From Agelaius tricolor (Eukaryota; Chordata; Aves; Passeriformes; Icteridae), in contig JALJCS010000012.1 of the NCBI GenBank assembly GCA_023055355.1, positions 11,568,501 to 11,632,500 on the forward strand: a stretch of 64,000 bases of DNA, written 5' to 3'. Positions 45,561 to 57,917 of this stretch are shown here, piece by piece. Numbering within the stretch: the first letter of the stretch is position 1; every line of letters begins with the position of its first letter. Position numbers and translations under genes: made by a program. Under the pieces are notes generated by a model. It did no database searches, was not told the DNA's origin, and saw only the letters and a program-made list of their open reading frames with translations.

Positions 45561-48500
45561 CTTTATAGGGTTCTGAAAGTTCAATTATTTGTCAAGTATA
45601 CTCTGTGTATTTTTAATATTTATTTTATATACTTAACTAAGATCCACCTGAAAATATCGCTACGTCAGATGTAGCAAATTAGAGTAAAAATATTTTTAAA
45701 TCCTATATTAATTTCTCTCATGCTATTGCCAAATTATTGACGTCTTGATGGGCTATTTAAGTAAGCCCACTATGATGGGGGCTTATTGTTCAACTCATAA
45801 TTAGTCTATATTCTTGAAATTTTATAAAACTTTGCTGCACTAAATGGCAGCTGTTTATGCTTTCTGAGTATCTTTCATATGCACGATTCACAGTACTTTG
45901 CAAATCATTAAAACATGACATTGTTTCACAAACAATGCCAAGTTCGTCACAGAGGAGCCAAGAAACACTGGGAGCAGACTGCAGAGAAGACAGGAAATAA
46001 TGAGCTCGTCCTCTGACCCCATTTTGATGCCTCTTTGACCCAAAAAGCGAGTAGTGCTTGATAGGCAGGCAGGCTGATCATCGGGGCCTCTAAGGAGGTT
46101 AGAAATTGCGTGCAGGAAACCTTAGAATCTCTGTTTTCACATCAGGCTCAGAAAGCTATCCATGGTTTCGATATTTACTGAAATACACCTGACATCTGTT
46201 AGAAAGGAGGGATCCTAGCTGTCAGCTGCACTATTCTGAGACTAGAGAATACTGTACAGCAAGTACATATAAAGTCTGACCTCTGTGTCAAATTACCCTG
46301 ATCTTTCTTCCTGCAGTTCTTCTGGAGAGATGGGGAAGCTTCTGGGTCTCACCACTGACCTTATCCTCACCTTTTAAGAAAAAATGTTGTGGACTAACTA
46401 GGAACACTGCTGAAGGATGAGGTCTTCATTTTCTGGAGTTACAGCCTTACAGAACCAAACCTAATCTTACTCTGCTGACAGCCAACTGCAAATCCTGATT
46501 ACTTTTTGCAGGGTTAGCATCAAGGCCCTTGGCCTGATTCTGCCAGACCTCCAGGCAGTTTTAGATAACTGCTCTCACAATATCATTTGTCAGACCAAGG
46601 TTTTGGCTTACACAAGATCAGAAGGAAAAACAGTTATCAAATGCATTGCCAAGTAGTAGTTCCAGTAGGAGCACACAGGGAAATACTAAATCTTTCAAAT
46701 GTTACATTATTTTAAATCATTCACCCTCAGTGTTCTTCACAAATTACTAACGTTAATTTATAAACAGAAGGAAAAATCATTGTACCCATTAGTAAAAAAT
46801 TGTTTTTTAAATACTTTAATTATAATAAGTAATTTAATAAATTGAAAAGAAGCCTGTATTCTTTAAATGTGTACGCTCACCATGAAAAGTGCCAGGGTAC
46901 ATATATAAAGTCTCATGAAAGAGAGAGGTTTCAGTATTGCCCATTGCCCAGGACCAAGGTCAGACCAAGTTAACACAGGACACTGATCCTGTGGTGTTAG
47001 ACAAGCATGTGCTGAGGCACTGAGCAGGACTTATCACAGCACAGTGCATTTGGGACGTGCAGCAATTTGGGATATCTGGGGCTAAAACAACACACGCCAT
47101 TTTTCTAGGGCTTTTTTTCTTATGTTTAGAGAGCTAGATTTTGCATTTAAAGTTGCTGCCTATTTTAAGTTTCTTGTGTTTTTAATATGTTAGAGGTCTT
47201 ATGCCCATCTGCTTTGTTCTTTCTGAACTTCTGGCCTCTTTCAGATGTTTCAAATTAGGCACCGAAGAATTGAGATGCTCATGACTTCTGATGCAGTGTG
47301 TTGTATTGTTAAATGTACCTTGATTTGTATGTTTCTTAGTGTAGTTAATAATTTTGCTTACAGGTAGCTGGAGTGGCCTGCAGCTGCTCCCCTGAAGTCT
47401 GTGGGAGTCTTTTAGCTTTGACGCCAGCATGAGCTGGCTCTAACCTAGAGGCCATGCAGCTGGCTTTTACCATACTTAGCTGGGTATGAAATCATTGTAT
47501 TAGTCAGAACAATGAGGAGGCAGCAGCAAAGCTGAAATTGAAGCTTCAAGGATCTGACTCATTCCGTTTGTGGCGCAAAGAGGTGCAAATTGCACTTCCT
47601 GAATTTGCTGCACACCTACCAAACCCCAATTACAGCACACCCCAAATTGGCTGTGCTGTGAAAAGCCCTGCTCACTGCTTCAGCACAGAGCCATCACCTA
47701 ATTTGCTGTTGGCAGCTGCTGTTTGTAGGATGTTAGCTGAAAATTACCTGTGTGTTGCTGCAACTCTCCTTACCTTACCACTTCTGCAGTCTTAGCTCAC
47801 TGTCACCCAGAGAGCCTGGCTTGTTGTAATGCTACCCCAAGAATCTTCACTAGTTCAACAACATGATAGAGCAAGGCCCTCATCCTCTCTGCTGGTCATA
47901 AGCAGCATATTATCAGATTTTTTTCCCTGAGAACTAGCAATAATATAGCTTCTCAGATATGTTCTATCTATCTCCATATGTTCTATGGAACTAGAATAAT
48001 TTTATTACCCCTAGTTCATAAAATTATATATATTAAAAAAAACACCCCAAAGCCTGCAAGCCCACTGTGGTCTTGCTGAAAGCATGCTGCAGCCCCTTTT
48101 AAGTCACAAGCCCTGTCTGAGAAGTATTAACAAAATGCAGTGGGTTGTAGCTATGTCAGTCTGATGCAGCAGGTACTTGTGCATGGAGACAGCCACAAGG
48201 TACAATCAGCATGAAGAACTAGCCAAAGGAAATTCTGCCTGCTGATCTCTGGTGGCTGGAGCAAAGGAGGAGCTTTCAAGGACAAGTCAGAGAAGATGGG
48301 AGACACATTTTCCCCAGTGCCTGTGTCATTATACAAAATATACTGGTGCAGATACCCCTGATTGCTGCTGTTTTCTATCCAGGATACCAGCTTGCAGATA
48401 CTTATTTAGGACTGTTATTGACAGCTAGTTTGGGGGAAAGGCTGTTACCATTCTAAGGCTTGGGACCAAAATTTGCATGAAAAATATATGTGCACAATAT

Positions 48501-48838
48501 GTCTTAGGCTATTAACAGGTATACCACAGCTAATTAATTAGGAGAATTACATTCCAAGTAAGGGGAGCTGAGATTTGTTACTTTTTCTGTTTCTGTAAAA
48601 TTTTAGGCCACAGTAAATGTATGGTAGCTGTGAACTTACTGTATTTATTACAATATTTATATCTCTTGCTATTACTTTTTGAGTCTTTAATAGCATAAAA
48701 AACTGTAAACGCCTCTAGAAGGACACACATTCTAAGTATGTAATGACATTGTAGACATTTTGGTTTCCAAGTAACTTCTCTATTTTTGCTTCTCTTTAAT
48801 TTCTTTTGCTTCTTCTTTTACAATGAGCAATGTTTTAG
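45561..48838. other. Non-coding DNA right of the second CpG island
   Basis: No gene or clear repeat is supported. If the island is a promoter for a rightward gene, this is its first intron. Confidence 0.5.
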
Positions 48839-48897
48839 CAACACAGAGAAGGAAGCATGCAAAAAGTACTCCAGTTTGAACAGAGACAAAATACAAG
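48839..48897 (+). other. Exon-like segment with strong splice signals
   Basis: A 50-base pyrimidine-rich tract leads to TTTTAG before CAACACAGAGAAGG, and the segment ends CAAG before GTAAGTT, a near-consensus donor. Two of three frames are open (QHREGSMQKVLQFEQRQNTR in one, NTEKEACKKYSSLNRDKIQ in another). The 59-nt length is exon-like. It could be an exon of an unrecognised gene, an exon of a long non-coding RNA, or chance. Confidence 0.35.
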
Positions 48898-51800
48898 GTA
48901 AGTTAACTTTCTTTGAAGATACAGTCAAGTTACATCATATTCCTTTTATTATCAGGGCTTGATAGGCATGAGTGTACAACTGAAATTGATGTTTTATCTA
49001 TTTTTAAAATTTGTCTTTTCCAAATAAAAATCTGGGTATTCTCTACATGAAACTCTTATCAGTAAAGAGATGAATTTAAGACTAGAGTTTGTGTTACACT
49101 CAAAGAATAAAACTACACCCAGTAGCTAAACACCAAAAGAGTGGGGATACACCAGATTATTCTTCTCAGTATTAAGAAAAACTATTTCTGGAAAATATAC
49201 TTTTATATTTAAAGTCTACAAGATATATTTGAAAATTATTCTTGATATTATTCAGCAAGTCTGCACCCTAAGATTTGAGTCATATATGTCTTTAAATATT
49301 GCCTCAGTAGGTTCAAACTTAAAAATTTTCCTACTTCTGAATTATTTTTATTTCATCATTCTTGTCCCTTTTAAGTTCCCCATGTTCCTATACTCATTTT
49401 GTATTGTGTACTCCTTTTGTATTTTTGTATTGTGAAACTTCTCCAAATGATATTTCTTAAATTTGGGAATAGATCATTGGTACAAAATCAAAATATTTTT
49501 GTTATCTTCTTAACATTTTACCTATAGCTAACAACATTCTTTCTCATGAGTCTGAATAAAACTGCAACAGACTAGAAAGCATTCAGCATCAATTCCCACA
49601 CTTCCATCTTAAACCAGTCCTGTCCAATTTGAAACCAGCAGTACCCTTTGGCTTCAGTGGAAGAAAGTCCATTATTTTAGCTAGAGTTACACATAATTTT
49701 CTGTCCTCATGTGGATATTTTTTTCAGAATAGATCCAGTCATCTTTGTGGTATTACAGACAGTTTAGAAATACCTTATCTGAACATCAGTCTGACCTGTT
49801 AGCAAGTGATGCCTTCCTACAATCTCACACTGTAATCCGCATTTTTCCTTGTTTGAAGTCTCTCTCATATCAGGATTAAAGTTAGAAGCAGGCCAGAATC
49901 AGAGCAGCAGGCTGCTCATGCAGTGTTATTTGGGATGAAATTCAGTTTCCTAAATGGAAGCTTCCAGTGCCTTTTAAAGCACCCTGAGTTAGCCAAGGCA
50001 TAGGGGGCTGTTGGATGTGATGGGGCTGTCAGAATAAAGAGAGCCTCATTCTTCTGGAGCACAGAGGGCTTGAAGCGTGTGACACCCTGGAGCTGCTGTG
50101 TTTCAGGCACTGCCAGCAGACAGTGCCGAGTCAGTACTGTCCCAGCTACACCTGCTGAAGGGGCAGCTCCTTCTCCTGTCACACTGCAGCAGCCCTGGCT
50201 GCAGCATGGGCCAGCCAGGCTCCTGAGACAGGGACACTTCAGGACACAGCCCTGGCAGCTGCTGAACACGAGGTCCTGGATGCCAGATCAAACTGCCCCT
50301 CTTGAGCAGGGAGAGTTCTCTTCTGCTGGGTGTGTATTCTCTTTGATTTACATTACCAGATCACTTCAGCCACTAAATATTTAAGTATTAAAAATCATTT
50401 TGTTTCCACAGCGATGAAATACTGCTTTCAGATTATTAAATATTTCTATATATATTTAGTCAAAATTAGTTTGGAGTTTTGAAAGTCAATGAATGCAGCA
50501 ATGATAGAAGATAGTATAAGACACATTACAGTGGCAATCTGATTTTGATTTCCTTTAAACGTCTCCTGATTTATTTATCAGTATATTGTCATTCTAATGT
50601 CCATGGGCAGTGCCCATGTGAAATAGTACAACTGATATATTGAGGGTTTTTTCGTTTGTGTAAATGCTAAAATGAAATAATTTTACTTCCATGTAGTCTA
50701 AATAAAAACTCCAAATTAAGTCTGTGATGCTTTTAAAATGAAGCTTTAGCTCCATGTAGAAACTGATGTTCAAACAGGCTTCACTTCCTATCAAACTCTG
50801 TGTTAACATTCTTTAAACTTTTGCAATTTTGGAAAATCTGCAAGATGAAGACTTCCATGTGTTGTGGGTAAAGACTTGAGTGAACAGGCCCCATGACTCT
50901 GTTACAAGAACTGTAAGAATTCATAAATTGAAATTTTACCACATGCCTTGCAGACTGATCTTAATCAGCATACAGATCTAAACTGCCAAGAAGACCCTTT
51001 AACCACTGTTATCTTTTGCCCGTACATAGGAAAAGACCAACTGATAGATGAATGACTAAGCAAAGCTTTCCTTATTTATGCACATAGAAAATTGACTTTC
51101 TAGAGCCCCTGACAAGCATAGGACTCAGTGGTTTCCTTCTACAATGTCTATTCTGAGATTCTAACAAAAACAATAGCAGTTTTCTGCTTATTTAATGCAC
51201 CCTTTCAATGAGCTCATCATCCTGCACAATAAATGGAAGACTGAGTGCCTACCATGCATATACATATATATATATATAGATATATAGATAGAGAGATATA
51301 TAAAGTGGCTGAAGTAGCTAAATGCACCATTTGCTTAACAGATTACAGTAGGAGACCAGAAGGCTGATTCATGACAATGCAGTGCACTTTAAAAATAGCC
51401 CCAGCCACCAGTATTGACACTGCTGAAGTGCAGCTCAGTGACTGCACTGTACAAACAGAAGCTGGCCTGTGTGGAGCAGTTTGAAGCTTTGGAGCTGTAG
51501 CTCTGAAGTGATGTGTTAGTGCTGACAAGTTGGCAGGAAGTGGTGATTCAGCCCCTTGGAGGGAAGCTGCAGTCACTGGCCCCTTTTGCTTTAACAAAAG
51601 AAAAATACTAATATTTCTCTTTTTATGTAAAGCTGTCCCTGACATTTTCATCAAAATAAACTTCATATACTCTGTATTTTTCCACCGACTTTTTGCAGCC
51701 CATGCAATAATTTTAAATGCTTATTTCTTCTCCATGCGCCCAAAGGCCACACATGTCTATGGAGGTTCTATGTCACCTTCTTGAACCATGCAGAGTCAGT

Positions 51801-52677
51801 AAGAGATACTGATTCTCCCCCATCCATATGCTGTTTGTATTCAGAAGTATTCTGGAAGAAGATGACTGTAGGGGAACTATGGAAAATCTGCTCTAGGGTT
51901 TTGTTAAGACAGAAATGTTATGTAGTACCTGTGTTGTGGCTTGCTGTTACCCAACAGCCCAGCACAGGCTGGTCTTCATTGTAATAAAAATGAGGTCACC
52001 AGGCTCTCCAAAGCAGCCTGGAAAATGTGTCAGGAGGAATCCTAAGGCTAACAGCTGGCCATGAGCAAAGTGAAAGTTTCCACCAAGGTTGTTACGGTTG
52101 TGGGAAGAAATAACATCAAGCTAACTGAACAAATTATGATACCTTTGGGTTTTTCTTTTTTTTACAGGACCTAGGAGCTGCCTTTAAAGATCATGAACGT
52201 GTTTAGTAATTCATCTGAGGGGAAATGCTCAGTATCAGTGCATATAGAAAGTGTACTAAAAACATTCCTTTAAACAGATGATTATATTGTTATTATTTCG
52301 CTTAGGTTGCTAATACTAGAGATAGTTTGAAAATGCTTTCAAATGAGGAAATAAGTGCAGTATTTCCTCCTGTGCCATTACCTGCTCTGTTTTTCCCTCC
52401 TCTGTGACCTTGGTGACAAGTACTTAATGTGGTAACTCCAGGATTTGTAATAGGGACAATGTTTGGAATACAAGGAGCACGTGGCAGGATGGCACTTCCC
52501 TTTGATGGCACTTCACCGGTATCTCGCTGCATACGCTGATCTCCACAGTGTTTACCAGCAGGGCACTCAGTGAAACACCAAGTCATCATTTGTGCTTGGA
52601 TTATAACAAAGCTTGAAGCTATTTGCCTATTACTTACAGAAGGCAGAAAAGAAACACCTCAAGGTATACTCAAACAG
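48898..52677. other. Non-coding DNA
   Basis: No gene is supported. A TA/GATA-rich simple tract lies at about 51258-51303. A frame-shifting patchwork of open frames at 52302-52589 is discussed among the rejected items. Confidence 0.5.
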
Positions 52678-52819
52678 AACTTCATGGCCAACTCTGCCTG
52701 GAGCTACTTTTGTCAGAGCAGCTGGAATTGTTTTAATTATAGTTCCTATAATCATCATTGTAATTGACAACTGTCTCTTCTGCCGAGAAGAAAAACATGA
52801 TGGGCATTCAAATATCTAA
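52678..52819 (+). CDS. Candidate terminal exon with a transmembrane segment
   Basis: After an acceptor-like TATACTCAAACAG, one frame (entry phase 2) reads TSWPTLPGATFVRAAG, then about 17 strongly hydrophobic residues IVLIIVPIIIIVIDNCL, then a charged tail FCREEKHDGHSNI and stop at 52817. An AATAAA word follows at once (52820-52825). The frame also stays open leftward to another acceptor at 52639 (TTACTTACAG), adding an Asn-Arg-Thr glycosylation motif. I recognise no family. Hydrophobic frames do arise by chance from AT-rich DNA with many ATT/GTT codons. Confidence 0.25.
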
Positions 52820-54749
52820 AATAAAAAGCCCAGAAAAACTATCATTATTCATGGACTGCAACTGAGTTTGCACCTTTTTGCTACTTCTGATAACAGCTGT
52901 TGGAAGACACCATGAAAGCACTATTTTACAGCCCTTCTTACTTTGTTATTTGCACTGTGTTTTAACCCTGTGGTTTATGGTCAGTGAAACAAAGAGCTGC
53001 AAACCAAGCTATTCAAGGGGTGAAGACTTGGTGCAATTACTCAATACATGGCAAACATTAATGGCACAGCAGCTATTTAGTTTGCTGAGTTAGGTGAGTG
53101 ATCTTACATGTAAAATTCCAACTTTCCACTTTCTAAGAAATTATGATCATCAGGACTGTAAAATAAAGGAGAAAGCCTTAGATACTCCTGCACAAAGTGT
53201 TTTTATGACACTGACTGAAACTTAAAGGAAGTTGAACTGCTTCGTTCCTTTAACAATTTTCATATTCTTGTTATTATGACCCTACTACTATGAAGCTGCT
53301 ATGAAACAAGATCAAGCAGAAGACAGAGTACGACTTGGCATGTGAGAATGCTGCAGGTTTGCCAAATGAATTCTAAAACAGGATTTATTTTAAAAGAAAT
53401 GAAAACCTACTTTCACTGGCAATGAAAATTATGACTACAAAGAATACGATGGAGTCTATCTGAAGGTAACTATTATTAGATAGGCAAGTAACAGCAGTAG
53501 GTTCCACTTAACAATATTTCCAAATGGAAAATCAACTTGCAGAATCAAGTTTCAGAATAGTTTTTAGTATATGAAAAGATGTACACATATTTTTACACAT
53601 CTATTTTTCCTTTACTCATTACATTTAGACCAATGAAGTTTTATTACGATTTTAGTGAACTACCTTTTTTGGTGAATTTGTCCTTTTTACTGTTGAATTC
53701 TGAAATACTTCAAAAAATAGGAGCACAAATTCTTTTGTTTTATGTTATTTAAAACAATGAGTTCTTGATCTAACAATGCTGATTCATTGTTCTTGTAGGA
53801 CCACTAAAATTGCTGTACTTGAGGAAAGACATGCATATTTACACCTCTGGCTTCCTTACATTCACTGTATGCTCTGGAAAGTCTAGAGGTTGCCTTTTGA
53901 AGTAAGGTAAGGCTAATTAAATCCTTGGGGATTTATTTTGAGAGAGGCTACCTAGACATAGAAATCTGAAAAAGTAGAATAATTTTTAATTGAAAATTTT
54001 GCCAGCATTGTGAACTCCAAGAGATCATTCATAAGTACATACACCAGAAAATGAATTGTCAGCTTTTAAATGATCATAAAACTAAAGGAAAGCAAATCTG
54101 GTGTTCGCCTGTGTTTTAATGTTTAACTTTACAGGGTATATTTGCTTTTAGCTTTGATAAAGATCTGTGAAGCTAGAAGTTATTTTTAAATAAATGCTAA
54201 TACACTTCCTATTAATAGGATCCCCAAATCCTATCTCATAACGCTGCGATGAGGAAAAAAGTTACATTGTACTTCAGGGTAAATTTCAGTAGCTGCTGCA
54301 TTACTGTACCATTCCCTACATATTGACATGCACAACTTGTGACATTTAAATTTGAAAGCAGTGGCCTTGTCCACATGGTCTTGCAGATCTGGCAAGCAGA
54401 TGAAAAAGGAGTTAAAACCTGCTTATTTGGCAGTGGGTTTAGATGAGCCAATGAGATCCCTCTTTGTAACCTGAAGTACACAAAAAAAAAAAAAAAAAAA
54501 AAAGAGGAAGTATGAGCCTAACCACAGCCCACTGCTTGGTCTTTATTTTAGCCTATTACCGTCGTCATAAGTGCAGCACAGTTTGCACAGAGACTGAAAA
54601 CTAAAGTCAGCTGATAATGAATTCCACTTTGGAATGAGCCCTGAATTTTAGGTATGATGGGGGGAAAAGTTGCCTGCGTCGCAGTAGAGCAGAGAGAATG
54701 GTATGCAGGTAATGACTTGGAAAACAGAAGCAGCCCGAGGTCTGTGTGT
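52820..54749. other. Non-coding DNA
   Basis: No gene is supported. A run of 22 A lies at 54482-54503; I could not link it to a retrotransposed sequence on either side. Confidence 0.5.
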
Positions 54750-54875
54750 GAGCTGAGCCCTGCGGCTGCCTGCAGCCGCCCAGCCCTGCCCCTGCCGCCC
54801 TGCGCAGCCACCGCGGGGCTGGGGCTGGGCTGCTCGGCCGGGCCTTTCCGGGGCCGCCTTCTCGAGCGCTTGTTT
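54750..54875. promoter_or_regulatory. Short CpG-rich patch
   Basis: About 125 bases dense in CpG and CCGC/GCCG words interrupt AT-rich DNA. Open frames run through it on both strands (for example minus 54648-54905), which is expected of GC-rich DNA. It may be a small promoter or enhancer, or a GC-rich insertion. No splice donor of quality was seen. Confidence 0.35.
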
Positions 54876-57846
54876 AAACCAAGAGCTCAGTGAAGAAAAC
54901 GTCACAGGATGTCAAAAACAACACAGGATGTCTGATCTGTACAGTCACAACTCCTGAACAGGTCTTTTAGAAATGCACACATTTCAACATCACTGAATTG
55001 CTATGTAAAAATATGAAAACAATCTATATAATGCCATCGCTCCATATTAGCAACGGAACCTAAAAATTATTCCTGACAAATACTAGAAAATAAAACAACT
55101 TGGAATTATTAATATTTTTTCCTCCGTAAGTAATTTGAAATCTTGCTGCTTTTCTTATTTTACCCTGTTATTCCCAGTGTTGAATCAGAGCAGGAGAGTC
55201 CTGCTCTGAAGAGTCCTGCTACAGGGAGGACGGGGAAAGTCCAAGCTGACAGGTGGAAAAAAGTACTGTCTGCATGAAGACTGGAGTAACATGACCAGAT
55301 TTAGAATAACCGCAAACTGAAAGAGTCATCTCTACAGAATTCTGGTAACACAAGCTGTGTGATCGATGGGGTCTCTCTTCCGAGTGTCTTGTTCACAAGC
55401 ACTTGTCCTGGCAAAGAGCCCTATGTCCTGGATATCAGGAAGCAGTTCACAGTTTTTCCTTTCTGTGGCTTCTTTGGGGTTACAGCCCCAGGAGCAGATG
55501 GTCTTAAGTTCAGTCACTAATGCAGATTTATGGTGGCTGTTATAACAATAGTAATTTTGGTATCTTTTAAAGGCGGAGTTTGCAGTTAAAGTAAATTCCA
55601 GTTGATAAAACTTTTGATAATACCAGCTTTTATGCAGTTTAATCATAGTAAGATGATTGTAGACCACAAGCTAAGGCAATCACAGACTTTCTCAAACAAG
55701 TATGCCCAGCATGTTATATTTGTCAAGACACTAAATATTCCAGGATCATCAAATCCTTTTCTCCCATAGAGCTCTTCCTTATAAAAGTAAGAGGTAATGC
55801 CAGTAGAATCTTTGTCAGGTAGGCAAAAGCTAATGAGGGATGTAGCTAATTTCTGCCTTTCTCCTTATCCCTTATGAGAGCTCTAAAAAGCTCTCTTAAG
55901 CTACTTTTGCTTTGTTGTGTTTTAATGCTTTAAATGCATAATGCAAAATACACTATTTTGTCTCTGCTCTTACTCTGCTTTTGTAAAATGGACACTGGTC
56001 CACTATTCTCTGGTTGTAGTGGCAGAGAACCTCAGAGAGCAGCAGCAGCCAACCTGCTCACCCACACCCACAGTGAGTAACCACAGGCTGAAAACGGCTG
56101 AGAACTGCATGCTGTGTAGAAAAGACAAACAGAAACCAATTGTCCTTGTGGTGGTCCTTTCCCTTCAGTGGATTATGATGGTTTATTTGTATATTCTCCA
56201 CTGTAAATGGAGAGGATATCTTCTGATGGTTTACACAGAGGATTTCAGAGTGGTGACAGTTGTTGGTGGTTATCATTTCAGAGAATGTAGACAGAAACAC
56301 CTTGGAGTGTATCTTTGAAGCTGCCTTCTTTGGTGGTGCATCCTCCCCTGCTCGCTGGGCTGCACTATCATCTCAGAAACACCCATTAAGCCTCGGCCTT
56401 GATGAACAGTGCCTGGACTAAGCTCCTCTTGAGCTTGTCAGAAACTCTGTCAGGTCCTGTTTTTCAAAAAATAGCCTTGGAAAATTAGTTTTCAAGCCTG
56501 AATAACAACTTGAGTGGAACAACATTTTTATTATCAAACTTTCGAAGAAAGTCACTGACCCTGATTGTGACCAGGATGGAAAATTGCTATGACTAAAGCC
56601 AACTCTTCTGCAACCCTATAAACAGTTGTCGTGAGTGAGACCCTGTGAGCTGTCCTGCACCAGAGCAGGCTGTGCCCAGCCTTCCCCCCTGACTGGGACA
56701 TGCTTGGAGCAGGTGAACTCTCATGTTGGCTCTACTTGGGGTACCTCTGCCAAGCACTGCCAGTGTACCAATGGACCAGTCATTTGTGACACCTTCATGA
56801 CAGATGTTCTACAGTCCTGCAGAGCTTTTCAACACTTTCCAGGAAGGTCTCTCAGACCATGTGGTTCTGCCCACATGAAAGATAGGTTGGGATATTTTAC
56901 ACATGTGGGTTGAAAGCAGTGATTGGGCCTAAACAGAGATTACACAGCAGTTTAATAGGGCAGCAGATAAATTCTTTTCCACAGGAGCTGACATCTACCA
57001 GCAGTAACTGCAATCGTGATTAGTTTTCCAAACTTTAATTTTTTCAGGAGAAAGCATGCTTTTACATGTAGTTTTACCTTTTAGTGTTCCTACTCAGAAG
57101 TAAAGCTGGCATCAAGTATCATGAATATTATCTCTTGGGGCCTTCCACTCAAAAGGCAATAGGTTTAGGTGATACATTCTGTTTTCTGTATTTGCAAGCA
57201 CAGTGAGTGGTTAGGTCTCTGACAGTGAAGCACTGTGCTTTTCAGTGCATTTTTCAATGATAACAAAAATCCTGGAAATCGAGTTATGCCCTTGCTTATG
57301 TCTGCTCAGTCTGGCTGCCTAGACCTAGAGCCCAGGACCATACTGACTTCATAGAATTTGCAGTGATGTAACAGTTTGAAATTCAGCTTGAGAAAAAAAT
57401 GAAATACATTCTCCACTGAGTAAAGAGAAGTTGGACTTCCAACTTCTCTTTATTACTTCTCTTTATTATTACTTTCCAAAACAGATTCCCTTGCAGTTAG
57501 ATGTTTCCAACAGAACTGGTTTGCACATTGCTGGAAAAAGATGTTGTGATCGTGGTTTTTTTGTATTGTTCTGTTTTGTCAGTGTGGTTCAGAACACAAA
57601 GGCTATTGTTTAAAAAAACCATGAATGTTAATTTGCATTCCATTGATGGGTTGTTACACAGAGTGTGGAAAGAAAAAACAAGCTCTGATTTAAAAAAAAA
57701 AAAGGACATTGTTTCCTTTTCCCTTTCTTCTTCCTTGTGACTGGTTCTCCTTTATTTTAATGTTTCTAGCCCAGACTATGCTCTTAGACACACTGACTGT
57801 CTTCTAGTACTTGGAGGCAAATATAAGTAAATCCACAACTGTGTCT

Positions 57847-57917
57847 ATAGAATACAATATTTCAGCTGGGAAGGACCTACAACAACCATCTAGTCCAGCT
57901 GCATACAGATCACCAAG
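57847..57917 (-). mobile_element. Short CR1 3' end fragment
   Basis: ATAGAATACAATATTTCAGC, TGGGAAGGACCTACAAC and CATCTAGTCCAGCTGCATAC resemble the reverse complement of a CR1 3' end, with the terminus at the left. About 70 bases are recognisable and they are diverged. Confidence 0.6.

Noticed and set aside
52302..52589. Minus-strand open frame with a short Cys-rich block CPAGKHCGDQRMQR, resembling the Cys-rich segment before SET domains of ASH1L/NSD-type proteins
   Set aside because: The resemblance covers only about 15 residues and does not continue into the SET domain. The following residues match nothing, so chance is the better explanation without a database search.
54482..54503. Run of 22 A considered as the tail of a processed pseudogene
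   Set aside because: The sequence on its left does not resemble a known coding or transposon sequence and no target-site duplication is visible.
56560..56930. TATAAA word followed by a GC-richer stretch (GAGACCCTGTGAGCTGTCCT), considered as an old LTR
   Set aside because: I could not find the matching TG...CA ends, a polyadenylation signal or a target-site duplication, so an LTR call is not supported.
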